Below, in pieces: positions 15,894-24,734 of a stretch of DNA of 44,535 nucleotides. A program made the position numbers and the translations under genes. The DNA comes from Actinomycetota bacterium. GTDB lineage: Bacteria > Actinomycetota > Thermoleophilia > UBA2241. The stretch is from positions 1 through 44,535 of the forward strand of contig JAPLCL010000074.1 in assembly GCA_026392265.1 (NCBI GenBank), given 5' to 3'. Position 1 is the first letter of the stretch, and each line of letters opens with the position of its first letter. The notes under the pieces were generated by a model. It was not told the origin of the DNA, ran no database searches, and saw only the letters and a program-made list of their open reading frames with translations.

Positions 15894-17678
15894 ATGGAAA
15901 CGGTCTTGATGCTCGGTAACGAAGCGGTTGCGCGCGGAGCCTGGGAGGCCGGCGTGCAGGTCGCGGCTGCCTACCCGGGCACGCCCAGCACCGAGATCGT
16001 CACCAATCTGGCCAGGTACGACGGCGTGTACGCCGAGTGGTCCACCAATGAGAAGGTGGGCTACGAGGTCGCCCTCGGCGCCGCCATGGGCGGCGTGCGC
16101 GCCCTCACGGCAATGAAGAGCGCCGGCGCCAGCGTGGCCGCCGACCCGCTGATCAGCAGCGTCTACACCGGCATCTGTGGCGGCCTCGTCGTCATCGTCG
16201 CCGGCGACCCGGGCATGAGCAGCGGCATGACCGAGCAGGACGACCGCTACTTCGGCCGCATAAGCAGCATGCCGATGCTCGAGCCCGCCGACAGCCAGGA
16301 GTGCCACGATTTCACGCGGCTCGCCTTCGACCTCAGCGAGACCTACGACGTGCCGGTGATGGTGCGCCTCTCGATCCAGACGGCGCACCAGAAGTCCATC
16401 GTGCGCGTCGGCGAGCAGGTCGAGGTCGCGCGCAAGGACCCGGGCAGGCACACCGACAAGTACTGCCTGCTGCCGCGCTTCTCGCGCCCGCTGCACGCCG
16501 GACTGCTCGAGCGCGTCGCGCGCCTGCGCGAGTACGCGGAGGCCAGCCCGCTGACGCGCGTGGAGCCCGGTACGGGCGCCTTCGCGCGTATCGGCGTCAT
16601 CACCTCCGGCGCCGCCTACATCAGCGCCCGAGAGGCGCTGCCGGGCGCCACGTATCTCAAGCTCGGCATGGTGCATCCGCTGCCGCTCGAGGCCATCAGG
16701 CGCTTCGCGGCCACGGTGGAGCGCCTGTTCGTGGTGGAAGAGCTCGAGCCGTACCTGGAGGAGCAGATCCTCGCGGCAGGCGTGCCGGTCGAGGGCAAGC
16801 AGTGGTTCTCGCAGCTCGGCGAGCTCACGCCCGTGCGTGTCGGCCGGGGCTTCTTCGCCGCCGGCCTCGACCTGCCGCGCTGGGCGGAGCAGAAGGCCGC
16901 GGAGGACGACAGCGTCATCCCGCGGCCGCCCGTCCTGTGCACCGGCTGCCCGCACCGCGGCATGGCCACGGCCATGAGGAAGCTCGACCTCGACGTGCAC
17001 GGTGACATCGGCTGCTACGACCTCACCAGCCTGCCGCCTGTCAGCCACATGCACTCGGCCGTCGAGATGGGCGCCAGCATCCCCATGGAACAGGGGTTCA
17101 CGCGCGCCGGCGGCAGCAAGAAGGGCTCCCTCGCCGTCATCGGCGATTCGACCTTCTTGCACTCCGGCCTCACCGGGTTGCTCAACGCCGTGCACCAGCG
17201 CACCAGCGTCACCGTCCTCATCCAGGACAACAGCATCACCGCCATGACCGGTGGGCAGACCAACCCGGTCAACGAGAAGACGCTCGCGGGCGTGGCGACC
17301 AAGCCGGTCGACCTGGCCGCCATCTGCAAGGCGCTCGGGGTCGAGCACATCAAGATCGTCGACCCCTACGACTACGCAGCGTGTCTCGCGGCGCTGAAAG
17401 CCGGGCTCGCCTACGACGGCCCGGCCGTCATCATCACCAACCGGCCCTGCGTGCTCTTCCCCAGCAAGCTCGGCGCCGACGGCGTCTACGAGGTCGACGA
17501 GGCGCTGTGCAACGCCTGCCAGCAGTGCATGAAGCTCGGCTGCCCGTCGCTGCATCACACCGAGGCCGTGTTCAAGAAACGGCACAAGGTCGAGATCGAC
17601 GCGAGTACCTGCACAGGCTGCTCGCTCTGCGCCCAGCTCTGCAAACCAGGCGCCATCACGAAGGCAGGTGACGCATGA
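15894..17678 (+). CDS. iorA: Indolepyruvate:ferredoxin oxidoreductase, alpha subunit
   Basis: The large subunit of the thiamine-diphosphate and iron-sulfur enzyme that oxidises aryl pyruvates (from Trp, Phe, Tyr) to aryl-acetyl-CoA and reduces ferredoxin. The start has GAAGGAG at the right distance. It has 594 residues: pyrimidine-binding domain first (GNEAVARGAWEAGVQVAAAYPGTPSTEI), middle domain with TSGAAYISAREAL, then the thiamine-diphosphate domain with LCTGCPHRG, DIGCYDLTSLPP and GDSTFLHSGLTGLLNA (about residue 417). The C-terminal ferredoxin domain has CNACQQCMKLGC (about 539) and CTGCSLCAQLCK (about 573) for two clusters; the first has the shortened spacing normal for IorA. It overlaps iorB by four bases. 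The enzyme implies anaerobic or microaerobic amino-acid metabolism. Confidence 0.95.
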   Translation: METVLMLGNEAVARGAWEAGVQVAAAYPGTPSTEIVTNLARYDGVYAEWSTNEKVGYEVALGAAMGGVRALTAMKSAGASVAADPLISSVYTGICGGLVVIVAGDPGMSSGMTEQDDRYFGRISSMPMLEPADSQECHDFTRLAFDLSETYDVPVMVRLSIQTAHQKSIVRVGEQVEVARKDPGRHTDKYCLLPRFSRPLHAGLLERVARLREYAEASPLTRVEPGTGAFARIGVITSGAAYISAREALPGATYLKLGMVHPLPLEAIRRFAATVERLFVVEELEPYLEEQILAAGVPVEGKQWFSQLGELTPVRVGRGFFAAGLDLPRWAEQKAAEDDSVIPRPPVLCTGCPHRGMATAMRKLDLDVHGDIGCYDLTSLPPVSHMHSAVEMGASIPMEQGFTRAGGSKKGSLAVIGDSTFLHSGLTGLLNAVHQRTSVTVLIQDNSITAMTGGQTNPVNEKTLAGVATKPVDLAAICKALGVEHIKIVDPYDYAACLAALKAGLAYDGPAVIITNRPCVLFPSKLGADGVYEVDEALCNACQQCMKLGCPSLHHTEAVFKKRHKVEIDASTCTGCSLCAQLCKPGAITKAGDA

Positions 17679-18337
17679 GTACGCCTGACGCGTGCGCCCT
17701 CCACTACGCGAACGGCGTCGTCGATGACATCATGGTCGTCGGCGTCGGCGGCCAGGGCGTGATCGTCGCGGCCGCCATCATCGCCGACACGGCCCTGCTG
17801 CACGGCGACCTCGAGGTCAAGCTCAGCGAGACCCGCGGCATGTCGCAGCGCGGCGGCAGCGTGAGCTCGCACATCCGCATCGGCAAATCCGTCGTGGCGC
17901 CGAGCATCAGCCCCGGCGAGGTGGACTACCTGCTCGCCTTCGAGAAGGCCGAGGGCTTGCGTCTGGCGCCCTCGGTCGTGCCCGGCGGCGTGGCCATCGT
18001 CAATACGCAGCAGATCGTGCCGCCGCTGGCCTCGTCGACCGAGTACGCGTACCCCTTCGACGCCATCGAGCGGATGAGAGGCGACAGCCACCCGGCGCGC
18101 ACCGACGGCCTCCGCCTCGCTGTGGTCGACGGCAATGCCATCGCCGCGCAGGCCGGCGACCTCAAGGTCGCCGGCGTCGTGCTGGTGGGCGCACTTTCCA
18201 CGTACCTGCCGTTCGCGGTGGAGACCTGGGAGCAGGCCATCGCCCGCAACGTGCCGGCGAGCTGGCTCAAGATGAATCTCGCCGCGTTCGCCGCCGGTCG
18301 GGGAGCGGGAGGTAGTGAAGGAAGCGAGCGGACATGA
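17675..18337 (+). CDS. iorB: Indolepyruvate:ferredoxin oxidoreductase, beta subunit
   Basis: The gamma-type small subunit that pairs with IorA. The start overlaps the iorA stop (ATGA). Its 220 residues show VVGVGGQGVIVAAAIIADTALLHG near the N-terminus (CoA/nucleotide-binding Rossmann start), SETRGMSQRGGSVSSHIRIG, which is diagnostic for this subunit, and SPGEVDYLLAFEKAEGLRL. The C-terminal helices end in a Gly/Ser-rich tail. The next gene, a CoA-ligase-like protein, starts inside its stop codon, so all three proteins are made from one transcript. Confidence 0.94.
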   Translation: MSTPDACALHYANGVVDDIMVVGVGGQGVIVAAAIIADTALLHGDLEVKLSETRGMSQRGGSVSSHIRIGKSVVAPSISPGEVDYLLAFEKAEGLRLAPSVVPGGVAIVNTQQIVPPLASSTEYAYPFDAIERMRGDSHPARTDGLRLAVVDGNAIAAQAGDLKVAGVVLVGALSTYLPFAVETWEQAIARNVPASWLKMNLAAFAAGRGAGGSEGSERT

Positions 18338-19755
18338 ACGGTACGCCCGGCAGCATCACCAGCGGTACATCCAACGGTACCTCGAACGGAAAAGGCCCTT
18401 CGGGACATGCCTCGCGCGCGGCAGCGGCCGCCGGCGAGGGGCGCAGTTGCTTCGACCCCAAGCACGAAACGCTCGAGCTCGGCGCCCTGCGGGCGCTTCA
18501 GCTCGAGCGTCTGCGGGGGATGGTCACCGCCGCCTACGAGCGCAGCGCCGTGTACCGGCGGATGTGCCGCGAGGCCGGCGCCGCGCCCGCCGACATGCGC
18601 ACCCTCGACGACGTCCGCCGCCTCCCCTTCCTCGAGAAGACCACGCTGCGCGACACCTATCCGGACGGCCTGCGCCTCTGCGGCCTCGACGCCATCATCG
18701 AAGTCCACAGCACCTCAGGCACCACCGGCAAGCCCACGCCCATCTGGGTCACGCGCCGCGACATGGATGCCTGGGCGCTGCGCAACGCGCGCTCCCTGTG
18801 GATGGTCGGCCTGCGTCCCAGCGACCTTCTGCAGAACTGCTTCGGCTACGGGCTCCCGACAAGCGTGGGGCTGCAGTATGGTGCGCAGCACGCCGGCATC
18901 GGCGTCGTGCCCGCCGGCATCGGCCGCCAGGAGCTGCTCATCGACCTCATCATGGATCTGCGCGTGACGGCGCTCTGCACCACGCCTTCCTACGCGCTCT
19001 ACCTCGCCGAGAAGGCGAAGGAGCGCGGCATCGACCTGGCCACGGATTCGCAGCTGCGCATCGGCCTGTTCGGCGCCGAGCCCTGGCCCGAATCCGGTCG
19101 CGAGCGCCTGGCCGCCGCTCTGGGCGTCGAGGCGTTCAACGAGTACGGCATGGGCGAGCTTCTGGGACCGGGCATGGCGTGCGAGTGCCCGGTCAGAGAC
19201 GGCATGCACGTATGGTCGGATCACCTGCTCGTCGAGTGCATCGACCCGGAGACCTGTGAGCCCGTCGCCGAAGGCCAACCGGGCGAGCTCGTGTGGACCT
19301 CGCTGACCAGCGACTCCATGGCGATGATCCGCTACCGCAGCCACGACATCAGCTCGCTGAGCTGGGCACCCTGCGCCTGCGGCCGTACCCACCCCAGGAT
19401 CGGCCGCATCACCGGGCGCAGCGACGACGCGCTGTCCATCGGCGGCCTCGTCGTATTCCCCAGCCAGATCGAGGAAGTGCTGGTGCGCTTCGACGAGTTC
19501 GGCAGCAACTTCTGCATGGTGGTCGAGAACGTGAGCAACCTCGACCGGCTCACGCTGCAGGTGGAGATCCGCGGGTTCGACGAACTGAGTGACGACGGTA
19601 AGGCGCGGCTCGCGAAGACGCTTGCCGGCGGGGTGAAGGCCACGGTCGGCGTCACGCCGCGCATGGAGCTACACGCGCCGCTCTCGTTGCCGCGCGACAC
19701 CGACGGGCAGGGCAAAACGGCCTGCCACAGGGTGGACGACCGGCGCTCCTGCTGA
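18334..19755 (+). CDS. Phenylacetate-CoA ligase family protein
   Basis: An adenylate-forming enzyme of the PaaK family that activates an aryl or related acid with ATP and CoA. It starts in the iorB stop (ATGA). The first 40 residues are a Gly/Ser/Thr/Asn-rich extension not seen in PaaK. Then come LERLRGMVTAAYERSAVYRRMC, the AMP-binding loop STSGTTGKPTP (about 125-135), CFGYGLPTSVGLQYG, TTPSYALYLAEKAKE, FGAEPWPESGRERL, and NEYGMGELLGPG, where PaaK usually has YGLSE. The C-terminal domain has PCACGRTHPRIGRITGRSDDALSIGG and FPSQIEEVL. Paired with IorAB, it may recover aryl acids or act in the reverse, energy-conserving direction. The exact substrate is unknown. Confidence 0.9.
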   Translation: MNGTPGSITSGTSNGTSNGKGPSGHASRAAAAAGEGRSCFDPKHETLELGALRALQLERLRGMVTAAYERSAVYRRMCREAGAAPADMRTLDDVRRLPFLEKTTLRDTYPDGLRLCGLDAIIEVHSTSGTTGKPTPIWVTRRDMDAWALRNARSLWMVGLRPSDLLQNCFGYGLPTSVGLQYGAQHAGIGVVPAGIGRQELLIDLIMDLRVTALCTTPSYALYLAEKAKERGIDLATDSQLRIGLFGAEPWPESGRERLAAALGVEAFNEYGMGELLGPGMACECPVRDGMHVWSDHLLVECIDPETCEPVAEGQPGELVWTSLTSDSMAMIRYRSHDISSLSWAPCACGRTHPRIGRITGRSDDALSIGGLVVFPSQIEEVLVRFDEFGSNFCMVVENVSNLDRLTLQVEIRGFDELSDDGKARLAKTLAGGVKATVGVTPRMELHAPLSLPRDTDGQGKTACHRVDDRRSC

Positions 19756-19761
19756 GGCCCA

Positions 19762-20607
19762 TCACCCCAGCGCCAGGCAGACCACGCCGGCCAGCACCAG
19801 GGCCGCGGCAAACCACTGCGCGGGGCGCAAGCGCTCGTGAAGCAGAGTCTGCGCCCAGACCACGGTGATGCCGGGGCTCAGCATGCCGAGCACGGCCACC
19901 ACGCTGAGAAGGCCGATCGTAGTGGCTGTCGTGTACAGCACGTTGGCCAGCGCCAGGAGCACGCCGACCAGCGCGAGCACTGGCACTGCCTTCGCGTGCA
20001 ACTTCAGCTTGGGCCGGCGGACGGCCAGCACTACGATCAGCAACAGGAGCGCCGACGCGCGCGCAAGGCCGACCGTCCAGTAGGGATCCCCCTCGCCGCC
20101 GTAGTCGTAGGCGATCAGGACCACGCCGATCATGAAGGCCGCGAACACCGCGAGGAGAATGCCCGCGCGATTGACGCGTGCTTTCGTCTCCGGCCGGTGC
20201 CGCTCGGGGCGCGAGATCAGGACGATACCGGCGATGGTCAGCAGCATGCCGGTAAGCTGGACGGCTCCCGGCCGCTCTCCGTGCGCTATACCCCACAGCG
20301 CCGGGACCACGGCGGCGCCGGCGAAGATCGGCGCGACCACGCTGATCGGGGCCAACGACATCGCCCTATACTCGGCGAGGGCGGTCACGGTGAGGGCCAG
20401 GCCCGCGATGACGGGGGCCACGAGGTCGGAGGCTTGTGGCGGCGCCGGCGCCGCCACGGCGAGGACGATGAGCGCCGTGACCAGCGCCGCGATCTGGCTG
20501 ACGAGCGCCACCGCCCAGGCGGTCGTGCGTCGCGACTCGAGGCCGCCAAGGAAATCGGAGGAGCCCCACAGGAGGCTCGCCGACAGAGCGAGCAGGGCGG
20601 CGAGCAT
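19762..20607 (-). CDS. EamA/DMT-family transporter
   Basis: A 281-residue membrane transporter of the drug/metabolite superfamily. The ATG at 20607 follows GAGGTGA. Two tandem EamA halves of about five helices each are visible: the first with MLAALLALSASLLWGSSDFLGG and the second beginning GILLAVFAAFMIGVVLIAYDYGG. The second half ends with VVAVLGMLSPGITVVWAQTLLHERLRPAQWFAAALVLAGV, the classic EamA end. Substrates of this family range from amino acids to sugars and nucleotides and cannot be told from sequence. It is convergent with the PaaK-like gene (6 bases between the stops) and divergent from the SCP2/aminotransferase operon, for which it may supply export or import. Confidence 0.88.
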   Translation of the reverse strand: MLAALLALSASLLWGSSDFLGGLESRRTTAWAVALVSQIAALVTALIVLAVAAPAPPQASDLVAPVIAGLALTVTALAEYRAMSLAPISVVAPIFAGAAVVPALWGIAHGERPGAVQLTGMLLTIAGIVLISRPERHRPETKARVNRAGILLAVFAAFMIGVVLIAYDYGGEGDPYWTVGLARASALLLLIVVLAVRRPKLKLHAKAVPVLALVGVLLALANVLYTTATTIGLLSVVAVLGMLSPGITVVWAQTLLHERLRPAQWFAAALVLAGVVCLALG

Positions 20608-20766
20608 GGCTTGGTCACCTCTCGATGTGGGGGTCGGGCGCGGCCACGATACCACGCCTCCCTGCTCCAGGCTCGCGGCATGGGACGAACGCCCCGTAGA
20701 CGCCGCCCGCCCCGTGGCCTACGATGAGCGTAGCTCACCCCGGGTGTCTGAATGGAGGGCAGCGCC

Positions 20767-21612
20767 ATGAGCTACGACTCGATCCGTGCCCGTCTCAACC
20801 TGTACGCCGTGCTCCCCAACCTCGAGGACGTGGTGCGCGACGATCCGCAGATGCGGGCGCTCGTCAGCGACGCCCGCATCACCGTCAAGTTCCTCGTGGC
20901 CGGCGGCCCTTCGGCCTTCGTGCGTTTCGTCGGCGGTGTCTGCACTGTGGGGCGCGGGTCGGGGCCGGAGGCCGCAGGTGCTCCGGCCGGCTCGAGCGCC
21001 GCGTCAAGCGCGGACTCGAGCGCGACCCCCTCGGTCGTCCTCTCGTTTGCCTCGGCGTCGCACCTCAACAAGATGTTCGGCGGCACAGGCAGCCCCATCC
21101 CGTTGTGGGGCTTCACTCACCTGGGCTTTCTCAAGAACGAGTTCACCGAGCTTACCGACCGTATGGCGTACTACCTCGCGCCCAGCGAGGAGCTGCTCAG
21201 CCACCCCGGCTATCTGGCGATGAACACGCAGCTCACGCTGAACACGGCGGCCTTTGCCGTCCCGGTCCTGCTCGGCCACGACGCCGACTGCATCCCGCTG
21301 CGCCACGGGCTCACCCAGGGCACCATCGTCATCAAGGTGCTGCCCGACGGGCCCGCCGTGAGCCTCGTCTGCGGGGCCTCAGGTGTGCTCCCGGTCAAGG
21401 GTGAGCTCAGCCACCCGAGCGCGCTCGTATTGCTTCGCGACCTGCCCACCGCCAGCGCCTTCCTCAACGGCCGCCTCGACACGTTCGCCGCGGCGGTCAC
21501 CGGCGAGGTGCAGATCTGGGGGCGCATCGGCATGGTCGACACGCTCGCGCTGGTGCTCGATCGCGTCGGCAAGTACCTTACGCCGGCGGCTGAGCCCGCG
21601 GCGACCGCCTGA
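20767..21612 (+). CDS. SCP2-like protein, first paralogue
   Basis: A 281-residue cytoplasmic protein, first gene of a five-gene operon. The ATG at 20767 is preferred over the ATG at 20752 because GGAGGG then lies correctly upstream. No signal peptide or membrane helix is seen. The central PSVVLSFASASHLNKMFGG matches the strand-helix pattern of sterol-carrier-protein-2 domains, which bind hydrophobic ligands. Between VCTVG and that motif there is a low-complexity Ala/Ser-rich insert (about residues 62-85). It is clearly related in length and pattern to the last gene of the operon (24734): both have LP..., DDP.M, FAS..LN..F.G and a closing helix. The SCP2 assignment is tentative. A ligand-binding or scaffold role in the pathway is plausible. 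Confidence 0.55.
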   Translation: MSYDSIRARLNLYAVLPNLEDVVRDDPQMRALVSDARITVKFLVAGGPSAFVRFVGGVCTVGRGSGPEAAGAPAGSSAASSADSSATPSVVLSFASASHLNKMFGGTGSPIPLWGFTHLGFLKNEFTELTDRMAYYLAPSEELLSHPGYLAMNTQLTLNTAAFAVPVLLGHDADCIPLRHGLTQGTIVIKVLPDGPAVSLVCGASGVLPVKGELSHPSALVLLRDLPTASAFLNGRLDTFAAAVTGEVQIWGRIGMVDTLALVLDRVGKYLTPAAEPAATA

Positions 21613-21628
21613 GGAGGTCCGCGCAGCC

Positions 21629-22885
21629 ATGGACACGTATTCCTTCGCCAAGTCCCAGGAGCTCTTCGCCCGCGCCACCAAGGTGATCCCCTGCGGCATC
21701 CCCGGGCACTTCAGCCCGGCGCCGCTCGTCCCTCCGACAGCGTACCCCTTCTTCGCCATGAGCGGCACGGGCGCCCACTTCACCGACGTCGACGGTAACG
21801 ACTTCATCGACTACATGTGCGCCTACGGGCCCATGGTCCTGGGTTACGACAACAAGGTGGTGCACGACGCCGCCGCCAGGCAACGCAAGCTCGGCGACAC
21901 GCTCGGCGCCCCCGCGCCGGTGATGGTCGAGCTTGCCGAGAAGCTCACGGCGATGATCGCCGGCGCCGACTGGGCGTTCTTCGCCAAGAACGGCGGTGAC
22001 CAGACCAACTACGCGACGATGATCGCGCGGGCGGCCACCGGCCGCCCCCTCATCGTCGCCATCGAGGGCGGCTACCACGGCGTCGCGCCGTGGATGCAGG
22101 GCGCCGGCCACCACGGCGTCATCGCCGGCGACGTGGCCGGCTTCGTGCGCATCCCCTGGAACGACGTCGCCGCCTTCGTGCGCGTGCTGGCAGAGAACCC
22201 CGGCCAGATCGCCGGCTTCATCGCCACTCCGTACCATCACCCCACTTTCGCCGACAGCGAGCTGCCGGACCTGGGCTACTGGCAGAGTATCCGCGAGCTC
22301 TGCGACCGGCACGGCGTGGTCCTCATCGTCGACGATGTGCGCTGCGGCTTCCGTCTCAGCCTGCGCGGTTCTGCCGAGTTCTTCGGCTTCACCCCCGATC
22401 TGGCCTGCTACTGCAAGGCGATCGCCAACGGCTACCCGATCTCGGCGCTCGTGGGCATCGAGGCCCTCAAAGGCGAGGCCGCCAAGGTCTTCTACACCGG
22501 CAGCTACTGGTACCAGGCGGTGCCCATGGCGGCTGGGCTCGCCTGCCTCGCCGAGCTCGAGCGCCTCGATGCGCCCGCCAGGATGCAGGACTACGGCCGC
22601 GCCCTCACCGGCGGCATGCAGCGCCTCGCCGACGAGCATGGCTACGAACTCAAGGTCACGGGCGTGCCGAGCATGCCGTATCTGCGCCTCACCGACGACC
22701 CGAGCCTCATGCTGCACCAGCGTTTCTGCAGCGAGTGCGCGCGCCGCGGCGCCTACATGACCTCGCACCACAACTGGTTCATGAGCTGCGCACACACGCA
22801 GGACGACCTGGACCGTACCCTGGCGATCGTGGACGACGCGTTCGCGGCGCTGGAGAAGAGCCCCGAGGGGCAAGGGGGTAGCTGA
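21629..22885 (+). CDS. Class III PLP-dependent aminotransferase (glutamate-1-semialdehyde aminomutase-like)
   Basis: A 418-residue fold-type I aminotransferase, 16 bases after the SCP2-like gene, with GAGGAGG upstream. Features: FTDVDGNDFIDYMCAYGPMVLGY at the N-terminus, FAKNGGDQTNYATMIARAATGR (cofactor-phosphate region), IVAIEGGYHG, IVDDVRCGFRLSLRGSAEFFG with the PLP-binding Asp, and the Schiff-base lysine in CYCKAIANGYPISALVG (Lys263). The family motif usually reads DEVxxGFR; here DDVRCGFR. It is not hemL in context, since no haem genes are near, and it is followed directly by split transketolase genes. It therefore probably aminates or isomerises a keto or aldehyde intermediate of that pathway. 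It overlaps tktN (TGATG). Confidence 0.85.
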   Translation: MDTYSFAKSQELFARATKVIPCGIPGHFSPAPLVPPTAYPFFAMSGTGAHFTDVDGNDFIDYMCAYGPMVLGYDNKVVHDAAARQRKLGDTLGAPAPVMVELAEKLTAMIAGADWAFFAKNGGDQTNYATMIARAATGRPLIVAIEGGYHGVAPWMQGAGHHGVIAGDVAGFVRIPWNDVAAFVRVLAENPGQIAGFIATPYHHPTFADSELPDLGYWQSIRELCDRHGVVLIVDDVRCGFRLSLRGSAEFFGFTPDLACYCKAIANGYPISALVGIEALKGEAAKVFYTGSYWYQAVPMAAGLACLAELERLDAPARMQDYGRALTGGMQRLADEHGYELKVTGVPSMPYLRLTDDPSLMLHQRFCSECARRGAYMTSHHNWFMSCAHTQDDLDRTLAIVDDAFAALEKSPEGQGGS

Positions 22886-23721
22886 TGCCACTGTCACCGG
22901 AGGAGATCAGGAGCCTGCAGGCCAAGGCCAGGCAGCTGCGCTGCGACATGGTCGACGTCACCGTGTGGGCCGGCGGCGCCCACATCGGCGGCGCCCTCAG
23001 CATGACCGACGTGCTGACGGCGCTGTACTACCACTACCTCAACGTGAAGCCCGCCGAGCCCGGCTGGCCGGAGCGCGACCGCTTCGTGCTCAGCAAGGGG
23101 CACGGGGGGGTCGGCCTTGCCGCCGTGCTGGCCGACAAGGGCTACTACAGCAAGGATCTGCTCAAGGAGTTCAACCACTTCAAGAGCCCGTTCGGCATGC
23201 ACCTCGACGGCAACAAAGTGCCGGGCGTCGACGCGAGCACCGGCTCGCTGGGGCACGGCCTGTCGATGTCGGTGGGGATGGCCTTGGGCGCCAGGTTCCA
23301 GAAGCAGTCCTGGCGCACCTACTGCCTGCTCGGCGACGGCGAGTGCAACGAGGGCTCCGTGTGGGAGGCGGCCATGGCCGCGCATCACTACAAGATCGAC
23401 ACCCTGACGGCGTTCACCGACCGTAACCACATGATGATCGACGGCCGCACCGAGGACATCATGAGCCTCGAGCCGCTGGCCGAGAAGTGGAGGGCCTTCG
23501 GCTGGGAAGTGCGCGAGATCGACGGCCACGACTACGCCCAGATCGGCGCGGCCATCGAGGGCGCCCAGGCTACGAAGGGCGCCCCCACGATGATCATCTG
23601 CAACACCGTCAAGGGCAAGGGCGTCGGCTTCATGGAAGACCAGGTGAAGTGGCACTACGGCAGCATCGACTCCGAGCTCGCCGCCAAGGCCAAGGCGTCG
23701 ATCACGGGAGGTGCGTCATGA
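22885..23721 (+). CDS. Transketolase, N-terminal (TPP-binding) subunit
   Basis: A 278-residue protein equal to the first third of transketolase. It starts in the previous stop (TGATG). Motifs: WAGGAHIGGALSMTDVLTALYYHYLN, RFVLSKGHGGVGLAAVLADKGYY, TGSLGHGLSMSVGMALG, and the TPP/Mg motif GDGECNEGSVWEAAMAA (from residue 150), followed by the N ligand region TAFTDRNHMMIDG. The standard GDGExxEGxxWEA and the two-gene layout are typical of the bacterial split transketolase-like group used in secondary and sulfosugar pathways as well as the pentose phosphate pathway. It works with the product of the next gene, which it overlaps by four bases. Confidence 0.92.
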   Translation: MPLSPEEIRSLQAKARQLRCDMVDVTVWAGGAHIGGALSMTDVLTALYYHYLNVKPAEPGWPERDRFVLSKGHGGVGLAAVLADKGYYSKDLLKEFNHFKSPFGMHLDGNKVPGVDASTGSLGHGLSMSVGMALGARFQKQSWRTYCLLGDGECNEGSVWEAAMAAHHYKIDTLTAFTDRNHMMIDGRTEDIMSLEPLAEKWRAFGWEVREIDGHDYAQIGAAIEGAQATKGAPTMIICNTVKGKGVGFMEDQVKWHYGSIDSELAAKAKASITGGAS

Positions 23722-24734
23722 CCGAGGTCACCGGTACCACCTGGAACGTGTACGACGCCAACACGCTCACGCAGGCCGAGATCTACGGACGCGTGCTCTG
23801 CGACCTGGCCGAGGCAGACGCGCGCATCGTGGCGCTCACCGCCGATCTGGCGCGCAGCACCAAGATCGGCGTCTTTCAGGACAAGTTTCCGCAGCGCGTG
23901 TTCAACGTCGGCATCGCCGAGCAGAACCTCTTCGGCATCGCCGCGGGAATGGCGAAGAGCGGCCTGCTGCCGTTTGTCAGCACCATGTCGGCGTTCGCCA
24001 GTATGCGCGCGCTCGAGCAGGTGCGCACCGACATCTGCTACCAGAACCTCGACGTCAAGATCATCGCCACGCACGGCGGCGTGAGCTTCGGCCAGGCCGG
24101 CACCACCCACCACTGCACCGAGGACATCGCCATCCAGCGCTCGCTGGCCAACATGTGCGTGATCGTGCCGGCCGACGGCTGGGAGACGGCCAACGCCGTG
24201 CGCGCCGCGGTGCTGCGCCCCGGCCCCGTGTACATCCGTCTAGGCCGGGGCTTCGAGCCCACCCACTTCGAGAACGACGACTACGGCTTCGAGATCGGTA
24301 AGGCGGTGACCATCAACGAGGGCACCGACATCACGGTGATCGCCTGCGGCGTCGCCGTGTACCACGCCGCCGAGGCCGCCAAGCTGCTCAGGGACCAGGA
24401 CGGCATCAGCGTACGCGTCCTCGACGTGCACACCATCAAGCCCATCGACGAAGAGGCCATCATGGCGGCCGTCATCGACACGCGCCGCATCCTCGTCGTC
24501 GAGGAGCACAACGTGATCGGCGGCCTCGGCAGCGCCGTCGCCGACGTGATCGCCGCCAGCGGCAAGGGCTGCGCCTTCGCCAAGAGCGGCCTGCCCGATT
24601 GCTACAGCGAGGTCGGCTACCCGGAAGACCTCTACAGCCACTACTGCATCGACGGAGACGGCATCGTCGGCCAGGTGCGCGAGCTGTTGCATCGCGAGTT
24701 CGAGGCCGACGAGGATTGGCAGGACGAGCACTGA
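23718..24734 (+). CDS. Transketolase, C-terminal (pyrimidine-binding) subunit
   Basis: A 338-residue partner of the preceding subunit. The ATG at 23718 overlaps its stop (ATGA). Motifs: IVALTADLARSTKIGVFQDKFPQRVFNVGIAEQNLFGIAAGMA, which includes the catalytic Glu of the GIAEQN box, then FVSTMSAFASMRALEQVRTDI, ATHGGVSFGQAGTTHHCTEDIAI, VIVPADGWETANAVRAA, and the C-terminal domain with VLDVHTIKPIDEEAI and VVEEHNVIGGLGSAVAD. All parts needed for a working heterotetramer are present. No other pentose-phosphate gene is near, so a special role with the aminotransferase and SCP2-like proteins is likely. It overlaps the next gene (TGATG). Confidence 0.92.
   Translation: MTEVTGTTWNVYDANTLTQAEIYGRVLCDLAEADARIVALTADLARSTKIGVFQDKFPQRVFNVGIAEQNLFGIAAGMAKSGLLPFVSTMSAFASMRALEQVRTDICYQNLDVKIIATHGGVSFGQAGTTHHCTEDIAIQRSLANMCVIVPADGWETANAVRAAVLRPGPVYIRLGRGFEPTHFENDDYGFEIGKAVTINEGTDITVIACGVAVYHAAEAAKLLRDQDGISVRVLDVHTIKPIDEEAIMAAVIDTRRILVVEEHNVIGGLGSAVADVIAASGKGCAFAKSGLPDCYSEVGYPEDLYSHYCIDGDGIVGQVRELLHREFEADEDWQDEH

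Noticed and set aside
21629..22885. Reading the aminotransferase as hemL
   Set aside because: It has the glutamate-1-semialdehyde aminomutase-like pattern, but sits in an operon with transketolase and SCP2-like genes and no haem genes are nearby, so the specific name is not supported.
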